From NCBI GenBank assembly GCA_035934995.1, contig DASYXI010000044.1, positions 1-45,995 on the forward strand: 45,995 bases of DNA, written 5' to 3'. This DNA comes from REEB95 sp035934995 (GTDB lineage: Bacteria; Pseudomonadota; Alphaproteobacteria; ATCC43930; CGMCC-115725). The position numbers and the translations under genes are program-made. Below are positions 23,123-30,818 of this stretch, piece after piece (positions within the stretch are counted from its first letter, which is position 1; every line of letters starts with the position of its first letter). Under the pieces are notes generated by a model. That model was not told the origin of the DNA and did not search any database. It worked only from the letters and a program-made list of their open reading frames with translations.

Positions 23123-23542
23123 TTAGTGGGTCGTCGAACCGCCGGACGGCATCCCGCCGCCAGCGCCACCGGCCTGCGACAGCTTCTTCATGGTCGCGCT
23201 GTCGAGGTGAGCGGTCTGCTTCAAGCCGTTTTCCTTCTGGAACTCTTTGACGGCGGCCTTGGTCTGCGGCCCGAACTTGCCGTCGACCTTGCCCTTATAG
23301 AGACCGGCTTCTTGCAGGGCCTGTTGCGCTTCCTTGACCTTGGCGGACGACGTCGCATGCATTGCCGCATGCGTCGTGCTGGCCTTGGGCGCTTGTCCCA
23401 TCGAGCCGCCGGACGTGGCCGGCGCCGCCATCGGCGGCGCAGCCGGTGCCGGAGCAGGCGAAGACGGGCTGGTACCCTGCGCAAAGGCGCCGCCGGCCGT
23501 GAGCGCCAAAACCGATGCGGCCAGCAACAAACGCTTCATCAT
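23123..23542 (-). CDS. Exported peptidoglycan-binding-domain protein
   Basis: 139 residues. Tandem ATGs at 23542 and 23539 follow GGAGG by 6 bases. The signal peptide is MMKRLLLAASVLALTAGGAFA. Residues 23-66 are a Pro/Ala/Ser-rich linker. Residues 67-120 are one PG_binding_1 domain: KVKEAQQALQEAGLYKGKVDGKFGPQTKAAVKEFQKENGL, with the hallmark D-G-x-x-G-P-x-T. The tail is Gly/Ser-rich (GGAGGGMPSGGSTTH). It probably sits in the periplasm attached to peptidoglycan; no enzymatic domain is fused. An 18-base GC-only palindrome lies just upstream of its ribosome site. Confidence 0.88.
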   Translation of the reverse strand: MMKRLLLAASVLALTAGGAFAQGTSPSSPAPAPAAPPMAAPATSGGSMGQAPKASTTHAAMHATSSAKVKEAQQALQEAGLYKGKVDGKFGPQTKAAVKEFQKENGLKQTAHLDSATMKKLSQAGGAGGGMPSGGSTTH

Positions 23543-23559
23543 TTATAACCTCCTGATTG

Positions 23560-23577
23560 CCCCCGGGGCCCCGGGGG
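23560..23577. promoter_or_regulatory. GC-only 18-base palindrome in mRNA leader
   Basis: CCCCCGGGGCCCCGGGGG is a perfect palindrome ending 7 bases before the GGAGG of the peptidoglycan-binding gene (minus strand). In RNA it can form a tight stem next to the ribosome site or promote dimerisation; in DNA it may be a protein site. Confidence 0.4.
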
Positions 23578-23744
23578 AGTGGAAATAGCACAAGCGACAA
23601 CGGCGGTGGACGCGATCTGTTCCGCCACCGCCGCAAGCCGCCTGCAGATCACCGTTTTGTCACATTCTCGGTACGGCGCACAAGCCATGCGCGGCGTAAT
23701 CGGCGATCAAAATTGCCGCTGTTGCGTCCGTGTCACTAGGCAGA

Positions 23745-24158
23745 TTACGCGAGATCGATGGCGTATTTTTTGAGATCGGCAAGTTTGCAGTCCTCGAGTG
23801 CGCCCTCATGCGTCGCGCGCAGCACGACGCGCGGCGCCTTGCCGGCATCGAGCGCTTCCTGCCAACGCGGCGCGCACAGGCACCAGCGATCGCCCGGCTT
23901 CAGGCCCGGGAAACCATATTCCGGCATCGGTGTCGACAGGTCGTTGCCGCGCGCCTTCGAGAAGGCGAGAAACTCGGTCGTGGTGACGACGCAAACGGTA
24001 TGGCTGCCGGTATCGTCGACGCCGGTGTCGCAGCAGCCGTTGCGGTAGAAGCCGGTCATCGGCTTGATCGAGCACGATTCGAGCTTGCCGCCCAGGACGT
24101 TGCGCGACGGCGCCCGGCCGCGCCGTTCGCCGCCGCCTTCGGTGGGATCGAAAGGCAT
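23745..24158 (-). CDS. DUF2237 family protein
   Basis: 137 residues from ATG 24158, which follows GAGGAGGGG; the open frame extends upstream but without a start as good. The DUF2237 pattern is clear: NVLGGKLESCSIKPMTGFYRNGCC, DDTGSHTVCVVTTTEFLAFSKARGNDLSTPMPEYGFPGLKPGDRWCLCAPRW, then ALDAGKAPRVVLRATHEGALE. Several conserved cysteines (SCS, GCC, CVV, WCLC) are unusual for a cytoplasmic protein and hint at metal or redox chemistry. The family is widespread in proteobacteria and algae and has no established function. Confidence 0.88.
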   Translation of the reverse strand: MPFDPTEGGGERRGRAPSRNVLGGKLESCSIKPMTGFYRNGCCDTGVDDTGSHTVCVVTTTEFLAFSKARGNDLSTPMPEYGFPGLKPGDRWCLCAPRWQEALDAGKAPRVVLRATHEGALEDCKLADLKKYAIDLA

Positions 24159-24319
24159 GGCCGCCCCTCCTCGCCAAGCCACGCTGCTCCCTCTCACGAC
24201 GCGGCAGTCCGGGTCAAGTCGCGCCTGCGGCCACCCGCCCGGCGTGGCTGACATAGAATTGAATTGCCCGCCCTGGAGGCGCTCTCTACCGTCGAACGCA
24301 ACGGCGGGGAGCGATTCGG

Positions 24320-24736
24320 GTGGGTTTGCCACGACGGCATGGCGTTCGTTGGGCGGCACGCGCCGGCATTCTGGCGCTGGCGCTCAATGCGCTCGTGCCG
24401 GTCCATCTCGCGTTCGATCTGGGCGAGGAACTGGCGCCAGCGCACCACGACGCGACCGAACCCGAACATCATAGCGTCGAGTGGCGCGTACTCGCGGCGC
24501 TGATCGGCCACGACGCACACGACGCCGACGACACGGATGATCACGGCCACCATCACGACGCCACCTGCCCGGTCATCGCCGCATTCGGCGCCCTGACCGG
24601 GCTTGTCACGGTGACGGTGCCGACGATCGCGCAACCGATTGCGGTCGCGACCGTCGATCCACCGGCGCCGGCTGCGATCCAATCGGCGGACACGCCGTCT
24701 GTCGCCTATCGTTCGCGCGCGCCACCGTCCGTCTGA
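24320..24736 (+). CDS. His-rich DUF2946-like membrane/export protein
   Basis: 138 residues from GTG 24320, supported by GGGGAG 8 bases upstream. A hydrophobic N-terminal helix (AARAGILALALNALVPVHLAF) is followed by a His/Asp-rich segment (HDAHDADDTDDHGHHHDATC) and a second hydrophobic stretch (FGALTGLVTVTVPTIAQPIAV), ending YRSRAPPSV. This order, and the RxRAPP ending, fit DUF2946 proteins, which usually have CPxC after the histidines; here it is CPVI, so the second Cys is missing. It is first in a copper operon (78 bases before the next gene), making copper binding likely but unproven. Confidence 0.65.
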   Translation: MGLPRRHGVRWAARAGILALALNALVPVHLAFDLGEELAPAHHDATEPEHHSVEWRVLAALIGHDAHDADDTDDHGHHHDATCPVIAAFGALTGLVTVTVPTIAQPIAVATVDPPAPAAIQSADTPSVAYRSRAPPSV

Positions 24737-24814
24737 AGCCGACAAAGATCTATGATGCCCGGACGCGCTCGCGCGGCCGCGGCAATCGGCATGATTCGAA
24801 CTTTGGAGATTGCG

Positions 24815-25735
24815 ATGAAACGCACCCTCTGGTGCGCTGCCGCGTTGGCGGCAGTAATTTGGCTTGGCGCGCCGTCGAGCGCATCGGCACACGCCGTTTG
24901 CGGCAACCGCGTCTTTCCCGCCACGCTGACGATGGACGATCCCGGCGTCGGCGACGAGTTGTCGCTGCCGACGATCCAATATCTGCCGATCCCGGCGACC
25001 GGCAGCAATGCCGCCGGCCATTCGATCGATTACGGCTTCGAATGGGACAAGACGATCACCCAAGATTTGGGCGTCGCCATCAACGACGACTATTTCACCC
25101 AGCACGGCGCCGCCCAGAACCTGCACGGTTGGGACAATCTCACGGCGACGCTCAAGGACGAGTTGCCGTGCTGGGACGCGCACGAATTTCTCGCGTCGGT
25201 CGGCGTGATCCGCAATTTCGCCCGGACTGGATCGTCGCAACTGATCAACGCCGGCGCCATCGGCAACGTCAGCGACACCGCGCCGACGCTCTATCTCGGC
25301 AAAGGGCTCGGCGATCTGCCCATCGGTTATCTGCGGCCGCTCGCGCTCACCGGCGAGCTCAGCCGGCAGTTCTCCGATTCTCCTGAGGTCAGCCCTGACG
25401 CGTGGGCCTATGCGGCGTCATTGCAGTATTCGGTGCCGTACTTGCAGCAGCACGTGAAGGCGATGAACCTACCGGCCTTCATGGGGCGATTGATTCCGTT
25501 GGTCGAGGTCTCGATGACAAACCCGGATCGCGGCGCGACCACCGGCACGATCGCGCCCGGATTTCTCTATGAAGCCGACACCTGGCAACTCGGCGCCGAA
25601 GCGTTGATACCCGCCAACGCGGCGACGCGGCAAAAGCAAGGCACGGGCTTCATCGTCCAGATGCATTTCTTCCTCGACGACATACTGCCAAACACACTCG
25701 GCAAGCCCTTGTTCGACAAGGATATCTGGCAATGA
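24815..25735 (+). CDS. Exported protein of unknown function in copper operon
   Basis: 306 residues; GGAG precedes ATG 24815 by 6-7 bases. The signal peptide ends ASA/HAVC. The mature protein starts with HAVCGNRVFPATL, a His and Cys close to the N-terminus as in periplasmic copper proteins. The body alternates polar and hydrophobic residues (TGSNAAGHSIDYGFEWDKTITQDLGVAIND, GTIAPGFLYEADTWQLGAEALIPAN), which looks like an outer-membrane beta-barrel or transthyretin-like sheet protein. Similar proteins accompany copC/copD-type genes in alphaproteobacteria, but I know no named function. Its stop overlaps copC (ATGA), so translation is coupled. Confidence 0.7.
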   Translation: MKRTLWCAAALAAVIWLGAPSSASAHAVCGNRVFPATLTMDDPGVGDELSLPTIQYLPIPATGSNAAGHSIDYGFEWDKTITQDLGVAINDDYFTQHGAAQNLHGWDNLTATLKDELPCWDAHEFLASVGVIRNFARTGSSQLINAGAIGNVSDTAPTLYLGKGLGDLPIGYLRPLALTGELSRQFSDSPEVSPDAWAYAASLQYSVPYLQQHVKAMNLPAFMGRLIPLVEVSMTNPDRGATTGTIAPGFLYEADTWQLGAEALIPANAATRQKQGTGFIVQMHFFLDDILPNTLGKPLFDKDIWQ

Positions 25736-26097
25736 GGCGACGACATTTCACGGCAATCGCCTTCGCCGCCGGCCTGTTCGCGGCCGCACCGGCGCACGCG
25801 CACGCGTTTCTCGATCACGCCAACCCGGCCGTCGGCAGCACGGTTCCGACGGCGCCGGCCGCCATCGCGCTATGGTTCACCGAGCACATCGAGCCGGCCT
25901 TCAGCACGGCGACGGTCACCGACGCCGCCGGCCAGCGCGTCGATCGCGGCGACGCGCATGTCGCGGCGGACAATCCCGCCGAGTTGCAGCTCGGACTGAA
26001 GCCGCTGCCGCCCGGCACCTACACCGTTCACTGGCACGTCGTCTCGGTCGACACGCACACGACCGCAGGCACGTTCACCTTCAACGTCGGCAAGTAG
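25732..26097 (+). CDS. copC: Copper resistance protein CopC
   Basis: 121 residues. Signal peptide MRRRHFTAIAFAAGLFAAAPAHA gives a mature N-terminus HAFLDHANPAVGSTV, placing the first His as the Cu(II) ligand. The C-terminal YTVHWHVVSVDTHTTAGTFTFNVG supplies the other ligands (Asp/His of VDTH). The size fits a CopC beta-barrel. The usual Met-rich Cu(I) loop is absent, so it is probably a Cu(II)-only member. It acts in the periplasm and presumably hands copper to the CopD protein encoded 5 bases downstream. Start overlaps the previous stop (ATGA). Confidence 0.93.
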   Translation: MRRRHFTAIAFAAGLFAAAPAHAHAFLDHANPAVGSTVPTAPAAIALWFTEHIEPAFSTATVTDAAGQRVDRGDAHVAADNPAELQLGLKPLPPGTYTVHWHVVSVDTHTTAGTFTFNVGK

Positions 26098-26102
26098 ACG
26101 CG

Positions 26103-28043
26103 ATGGACGCGTTCCTCGTCACCGCGCGCATGCTGCACTTCGCCGCGTGCGTGTCGCTGGTTGGCGGCGGCGTGTTCGAATGCGTGATCGCCGCACCGGC
26201 GCTGGAGGGCTCGGCCGCGGCGGCCGATTTGGCGCGGCGATTGAAACAACTCACCTGGATCAGTCTGGCGCTGGCGGTGATTTCGGGCGCCGCTTGGCTG
26301 GCAGGCGTCGCCGCCGACATGAGCGGGCAAAGCCTGGGTGGCGTGTTCGGCTCGAGCGCCATCGGCACGGTGCTGATGCGCACGCGCATCGGCGAAGACT
26401 GGTTGCTACGGCTCGCGTTGGCAATCGCGTTCGGCGCAACCCTGGCGTGGCGCCGGCGCGAACGCGTCGGGGATGTCGCCTGGATCGGCTTTGCGCTGTC
26501 GGTGGCGCTGCTCGCCAGTCTCGCCTGGGCCGGACACGGCGCGGCGGACGAAGGCGCCGACGGCAAGATCCATCTCGCCGCCGATCTGCTGCATCTGATC
26601 GCGGCCGGCGCCTGGCTCGGCGGCCTCGTGCCGCTCGCATTGCTGTTGGCGGCGGCGCGGCGTGGCGATGCGATCACTACCCAAGCGGCGGCGCTCGCGA
26701 CGCGGCGTTTCTCGCTGATGGCGATGATCAGCGTCGCCGTGCTGCTGGCGTCGGGAATCGTCAACACCTGGTATCTCGCAGGCAACGTGCCGGCGCTGAT
26801 CGGCACGCTCTATGGCCACCTGCTGCTGATCAAGGTCGGCTTGTTCCTGATCATGCTGACGGTCGCGGCGGTGAATCGCTTGCGGTTGACGCCGCGTCTC
26901 GCCGGCGCCGAGCCAAATGCGGCGCTGGCGCAGTTGCGGCGCAACGCGCTGATCGAAAGCGGCCTCGGTCTCGGCATCCTCGCGATTGTCGGCGTGCTCG
27001 GTATCTTGCCGCCGGGGCTGCACACCGAACCGGTGTGGCCGTTGCCGTTCCGCCTTCTGGCCGGTGCATTGTCGACCGGCGCGATCGTCATGCTGTGGAT
27101 CTTCGCCGCGGCGTTTTGCGTTTGCGCGATTGTCGCGGTGGCCGCGCTCGCCGCCGGCTGGAAGAAACCGCTTGGCGCCGCCTTCATCGGGCTGATCGTC
27201 TGCGTCGCATTCGGCAGCGCGCCGGCGATGCGCGCCTTGGTCGTCGCCTATCCGACGACGTATTTCGCGCCGACAGTCCCCTATGACGCGGCGGCCGTGG
27301 ACCGCGGCACCGCGATCTACGCGCAGAGATGCGCCGTCTGTCACGGCGCCGACGGCAAAGGCAACGGACTGGTCGCTGCCAGCCTGCCGATCAAGCCGCC
27401 GAATTTGGTCCGGCTGCATCTCTTCGCGCACACGCCGGGCGACATATTCTGGTGGGTGAGCCACGGTTACGGCGACGTCATGCCGTCCTTCGCGACCGTG
27501 CTCACGCCGCCCGCGCGCTGGGACGTCATCCATTTCATCCGCGCGCGCGCCGCCGGCGCGATCGCCGGCGAGATGGGGCCGACGGTCAGCACCGTCGCCG
27601 CGGCGCAGGTGCCCGATTTCGCCTTCGAAAGCGGCGGCGTGCAGGACACGCTCCGCCAAGTGCTGGCCGAGGGGCCGGCGTTGCTGGTGCTGTTCGGATC
27701 GGATGCGCCGGTCGCGCGGCTGCAGCAGCTTGGCGCGGCGCAGCTCAAGCTGATTGCCGCCGGCTTGCCGGTGATCGCCGTCGGCGTCGCCGGCGCGAGC
27801 CACGGCGCCGTGACGAACCCGCCTTATGTCGTCGGCGTATCGGGAAATGTGGCGGCGGCGCTCAGCCTGTTCCGGAACGACGGCGACGGCGGCGAGACCG
27901 AATTGATGCTCGACCGCAACGGCAACGTCCGCGTGCGCTGGACGGCGCGCAACGTCGTGCCGCCCGAAACGCTTGCGGCCGATGCCCTCACGGTGGCGCG
28001 TTTCGCAGGATCGGCGCCGAACCACGCCGGCCACGGCGGCTAA
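26103..28043 (+). CDS. copD: CopD-cytochrome c-thioredoxin-like fusion protein
   Basis: 646 residues, three parts. Residues 1-385: an integral membrane CopD domain with about nine helices, including MLHFAACVSLVGGGVFE and HLAADLLHLIAAGAWLGGL with the conserved His pairs. Residues ~395-490: a class I cytochrome c facing the periplasm, haem motif CAVCH (C410, C413, H414) and probable axial Met in DVMPSF (M460). Residues ~500-646: a redoxin-like domain (PALLVLFGSDAPVARLQQLGA) in which the CxxC site is absent (SDAP), so it is probably not a thiol oxidoreductase. CopD imports copper from CopC; the cytochrome suggests coupled Cu(II)/Cu(I) reduction or electron delivery. C-terminal HAGHGG may bind metal. 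Confidence 0.87.
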   Translation: MDAFLVTARMLHFAACVSLVGGGVFECVIAAPALEGSAAAADLARRLKQLTWISLALAVISGAAWLAGVAADMSGQSLGGVFGSSAIGTVLMRTRIGEDWLLRLALAIAFGATLAWRRRERVGDVAWIGFALSVALLASLAWAGHGAADEGADGKIHLAADLLHLIAAGAWLGGLVPLALLLAAARRGDAITTQAAALATRRFSLMAMISVAVLLASGIVNTWYLAGNVPALIGTLYGHLLLIKVGLFLIMLTVAAVNRLRLTPRLAGAEPNAALAQLRRNALIESGLGLGILAIVGVLGILPPGLHTEPVWPLPFRLLAGALSTGAIVMLWIFAAAFCVCAIVAVAALAAGWKKPLGAAFIGLIVCVAFGSAPAMRALVVAYPTTYFAPTVPYDAAAVDRGTAIYAQRCAVCHGADGKGNGLVAASLPIKPPNLVRLHLFAHTPGDIFWWVSHGYGDVMPSFATVLTPPARWDVIHFIRARAAGAIAGEMGPTVSTVAAAQVPDFAFESGGVQDTLRQVLAEGPALLVLFGSDAPVARLQQLGAAQLKLIAAGLPVIAVGVAGASHGAVTNPPYVVGVSGNVAAALSLFRNDGDGGETELMLDRNGNVRVRWTARNVVPPETLAADALTVARFAGSAPNHAGHGG

Positions 28044-28054
28044 CGGACGCGCCG

Positions 28055-29215
28055 TCAGCCGTCGCTCTTCTTCCGCATCAGGAATTCACGGCCGATCTTG
28101 ACCAGCGGCTTGCCGTCATATTCGACGATGTCGGCGGTGGCGTACGTCTCGTTCCAGGACTCCGGCAGGTACGATCCAGTACCCACAACATCAATAGGCG
28201 CTTCGGCGATCGACATGGCGCGGCATTTGGCGGGCGTGAAGCCGGAACTCGCGACGATCTTCACCTTGGGAAAGCCTTCGCCGTCGAGCCGCTTGCGCAC
28301 ATGCCAGATCGCCGCCGCCGAAACGCCGGTGCCGATGAGATAACGCAGCTCGGCCTCGGTGCGATAGCCGCGGATGGCGTTGGGCACGGCGGCTTCGAGC
28401 ACGGCATAGGACCGCGCCACGTCGAGCTCTTCGATATAGCGGCCGCCATGGGTGTCGAGGCGTATCGCCAATTTGCCGGCGGCGGCGAGATCGGGAAAGC
28501 GCCGCGCGACGGCGAGCGTGTCGGTCACTTCCTGGCCGAAATAATCGACCAGCACGGTCAGCTTCTCGTCGGGAAAGGTCTCGCGGAACATCTCGGCGGC
28601 GCGCACGGTCGAGCCGGCATAGCCGATGAGCGCGTGCGGCATGGTGCCGAGGCCGAACTTCTGGCCGAAATAATGCGCGGTGGCGTCGGTGGCATTGCCG
28701 ATGAAGCCGACGGCGTTCGCTTCGCGCTTGGCGGCCGCCGAGCCGACGGCGGCGGCGTAGGCCATCATCTCGGCCATTTCCGCGCCCGCGCAGTGGCGCG
28801 CATCCATCGCCAGGAATGCCGCCTTGGGCAGATCCGAACACATGGCATAGGCGTTGTAGGCGGCGACGCAGGAGGCGCCGAGCTTCTGGAGATAAAGCGT
28901 CTCGAGATCGACCAGGTGGACCAGCGAGCCAGAGATATAGGCGAGCACCTCGCCGGCGCCGACCCATTCGCCCTCTTTATACGGTAGATCGATCTGAAAG
29001 CTTGTGCCGCGCGCCCGCGCCGTAGCTTCGAGAAAATCCACCATGAGACGCGGCGTCGCGATCACCGGCCGGCGCATGAACACGGCATAGGTGACGCGCT
29101 TGTCGCCGTGGCGGCGGACGATCTCCTTGGTCTTGTTGAAATAAGCGTCGGTGAGCCGCGTGACCGGATCGTCCGGCGGCGGCGACGGATTGGCGCGCCG
29201 GGGCGCGCCGCTCAG
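28055..29215 (-). CDS. pncB: Nicotinate phosphoribosyltransferase (start uncertain)
   Basis: About 386 residues. It makes nicotinate mononucleotide from nicotinate and PRPP in NAD salvage. Conserved blocks: LTDAYFNKTKEIV at the N-terminus, MRRPVIATPRL, YISGSLVHLVDLETLYLQKLG, HYFGQKFGLGTMPHALIGYAGS, RLDTHGGRYIEELD and KIVASSGFTPAKC. No ATG, GTG or TTG occurs between the upstream gene's stop and LTDAYF; the best candidate is CTG at 29215, overlapping that stop (CCTGAGC). Upstream starts would lie deep inside the DAHP synthase gene. The paralogous nadE at 17-19 kb would use the same pathway. Confidence 0.82.
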   Translation of the reverse strand: MSGAPRRANPSPPPDDPVTRLTDAYFNKTKEIVRRHGDKRVTYAVFMRRPVIATPRLMVDFLEATARARGTSFQIDLPYKEGEWVGAGEVLAYISGSLVHLVDLETLYLQKLGASCVAAYNAYAMCSDLPKAAFLAMDARHCAGAEMAEMMAYAAAVGSAAAKREANAVGFIGNATDATAHYFGQKFGLGTMPHALIGYAGSTVRAAEMFRETFPDEKLTVLVDYFGQEVTDTLAVARRFPDLAAAGKLAIRLDTHGGRYIEELDVARSYAVLEAAVPNAIRGYRTEAELRYLIGTGVSAAAIWHVRKRLDGEGFPKVKIVASSGFTPAKCRAMSIAEAPIDVVGTGSYLPESWNETYATADIVEYDGKPLVKIGREFLMRKKSDG

Positions 29216-30618
29216 GACGCGGCTCGTGCGCGCGCCGCCGCGGCCTGGCCGGCGCGCTTCTTCTTCAGCTCTTCGGCGATCATGAAGGCGAGCTCGAGCG
29301 CCTGGCCGGCGTTCAAACGCGGATCGCAATGAGTGTGATAGCGGTCGGCGAGATCGGTCTCGCTCACCGCGCGCGACAGCGGCGTGGCGCCACCGAGGCA
29401 TTCGGTCACGTCCTGGCCGGTCATTTCAAAGTGCACGCCGCCGGCATAGCTGCCCTCGCCTTCGTGCACGGCGAAGAAGCCGCGCACCTCGCGCAACACG
29501 CTCTCGACCTGCCGGGTCTTATAGCCGGTCTTCGAGACGATCGTGTTGCCGTGCATCGGATCGCAGCACCAGACGACCTTGCGGCCGGCCTTCTTCACCG
29601 CGCGCACCAGCGGCGGCAGCTTGGCCTCGATCTTGTCGGCGCCCATGCGCGCGATCAGCACCAGGCGGCCGGCCTCGTCGTCGGGGTTGAGGATGTCGAT
29701 GAGCTTCAGCAGATCGTCCGCCGGCAGCGACGGGCCGCATTTGAGGCCGATCGGATTCTTGACGCCGCGGATGAACTCGACATGCGCGCCGTCGATCTGG
29801 CGCGTGCGGTCGCCGACCCAGAGCATGTGCGCCGAGCAGTCGTACCAATCGCCCGTCGTGCTGTCGACGCGCGTCAGCGCTTGCTCGTACGGCAGCAGCA
29901 ACGCTTCGTGCGAGGTGAAGAGATCGGTCTCGCGAATCTGCGGCGTGGTCTCGCTGGTCAGGCCGCACGCCGCCATGAAATCGAGCGTCTCGGTGAGCCG
30001 GTCGGCCAATTCCTGATAGCGCGCGCCGGCCGGGCTCTGCGCGACGAAGCCCTGGGTCCACGAATGGACGCGGTGGAGATCGGCGTAACCGCCTTGCGCG
30101 AACGCGCGCAGCAGGTTGAGCGTCGCCGCCGCCTGGCTGTAGGCCTGCACCATGCGCGCGGGATCGGGCTTGCGCGCGGCCGCGGTGAACTCCATGCCGT
30201 TGATGATGTCGCCGCGATAGGCGGGCAGCGTCACGCCGTTTTGGGTTTCCGTGTCGGCGCTGCGCGGCTTGGCGAATTGCCCGGCCATCCGGGAAACTTT
30301 AACGACGGGGCATGCCGCCCCATAGGTCAGCGCCACCGCCATTTGGAGCAGGACGCGGAAGGTGTCGCGGATGTTGTTGGGGTGGAACTCGGCGAAGCTT
30401 TCCGCGCAGTCGCCCCCTTGCAGCAGAAAAGCCTTGCCGGCGACGACGTCGGCCAGCGCAGCCTTCAGCCGCCGCGCCTCGCCGGCGAAAACCAGCGGCG
30501 GATAATGCGCGAGCGTCGCCTCGACGGCGGCGACCGCCTTGGCGTCGGGATAATCGGGCGCCTGCCTGACGGGCTTCGACCGCCAGCTATCGGGCGTCCA
30601 TTTTGCTTTCGTGGCCAT
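29212..30618 (-). CDS. aroG: Class II 3-deoxy-7-phosphoheptulonate synthase
   Basis: 468 residues, the plant-like type II length (type I is ~350). It condenses PEP and erythrose 4-phosphate, starting the shikimate pathway. Conserved: FLLQGGDCAESFAEF (metal-binding Cys and substrate Arg region), RMAGQFAKPRS, GIKCGPS-like GLKCGPSLPADDL, RMGADKIEAKLPPLVRAVKKAGRKVVWCCDPMHGNT, and HFEMTGQDVTECLGG. The first 25 residues (TPDSWRSKPVRQAPDYPD) are typical. The stop overlaps the start region of the nicotinate phosphoribosyltransferase gene. Upstream is a 50-base AT-rich promoter region. Confidence 0.96.
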   Translation of the reverse strand: MATKAKWTPDSWRSKPVRQAPDYPDAKAVAAVEATLAHYPPLVFAGEARRLKAALADVVAGKAFLLQGGDCAESFAEFHPNNIRDTFRVLLQMAVALTYGAACPVVKVSRMAGQFAKPRSADTETQNGVTLPAYRGDIINGMEFTAAARKPDPARMVQAYSQAAATLNLLRAFAQGGYADLHRVHSWTQGFVAQSPAGARYQELADRLTETLDFMAACGLTSETTPQIRETDLFTSHEALLLPYEQALTRVDSTTGDWYDCSAHMLWVGDRTRQIDGAHVEFIRGVKNPIGLKCGPSLPADDLLKLIDILNPDDEAGRLVLIARMGADKIEAKLPPLVRAVKKAGRKVVWCCDPMHGNTIVSKTGYKTRQVESVLREVRGFFAVHEGEGSYAGGVHFEMTGQDVTECLGGATPLSRAVSETDLADRYHTHCDPRLNAGQALELAFMIAEELKKKRAGQAAAARARAAS

Positions 30619-30626
30619 GGGCTAGG

Positions 30627-30680
30627 CTATGTTCTTATAATAACGCTATGTGATTATAGCATAACGACTAAATAGCGATT
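30627..30680 (-). promoter_or_regulatory. AT-rich promoter region of the DAHP synthase gene
   Basis: On the minus strand a perfect TATAAT (30658-30653) and a second -10-like TATTAT (30642-30637) lie 20-40 bases before the start. CGTTAT occurs before each, forming an imperfect direct repeat, and GCTAT/ATAGC forms a small palindrome. -35 elements are weak. Confidence 0.45.
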
Positions 30681-30818
30681 TCCGGCCGCGATTGCCAGAG
30701 GAACGCTTAGAATTGGCTCCCTCGTCCGCGGCCCGGTTAGGCCCGCTTCGGGTTATCACCTTTGTCCTGCGACGCATTCAAAAGCTTCAAATTAATCGGC
30801 AACCTTGCCGACGACTTT

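Noticed and set aside
26406..28034. 542-codon minus-strand frame opposite the CopD fusion
   Set aside because: Low-complexity Arg/Gln/His composition and no start signal; the plus-strand CopD-cytochrome c protein explains the region.
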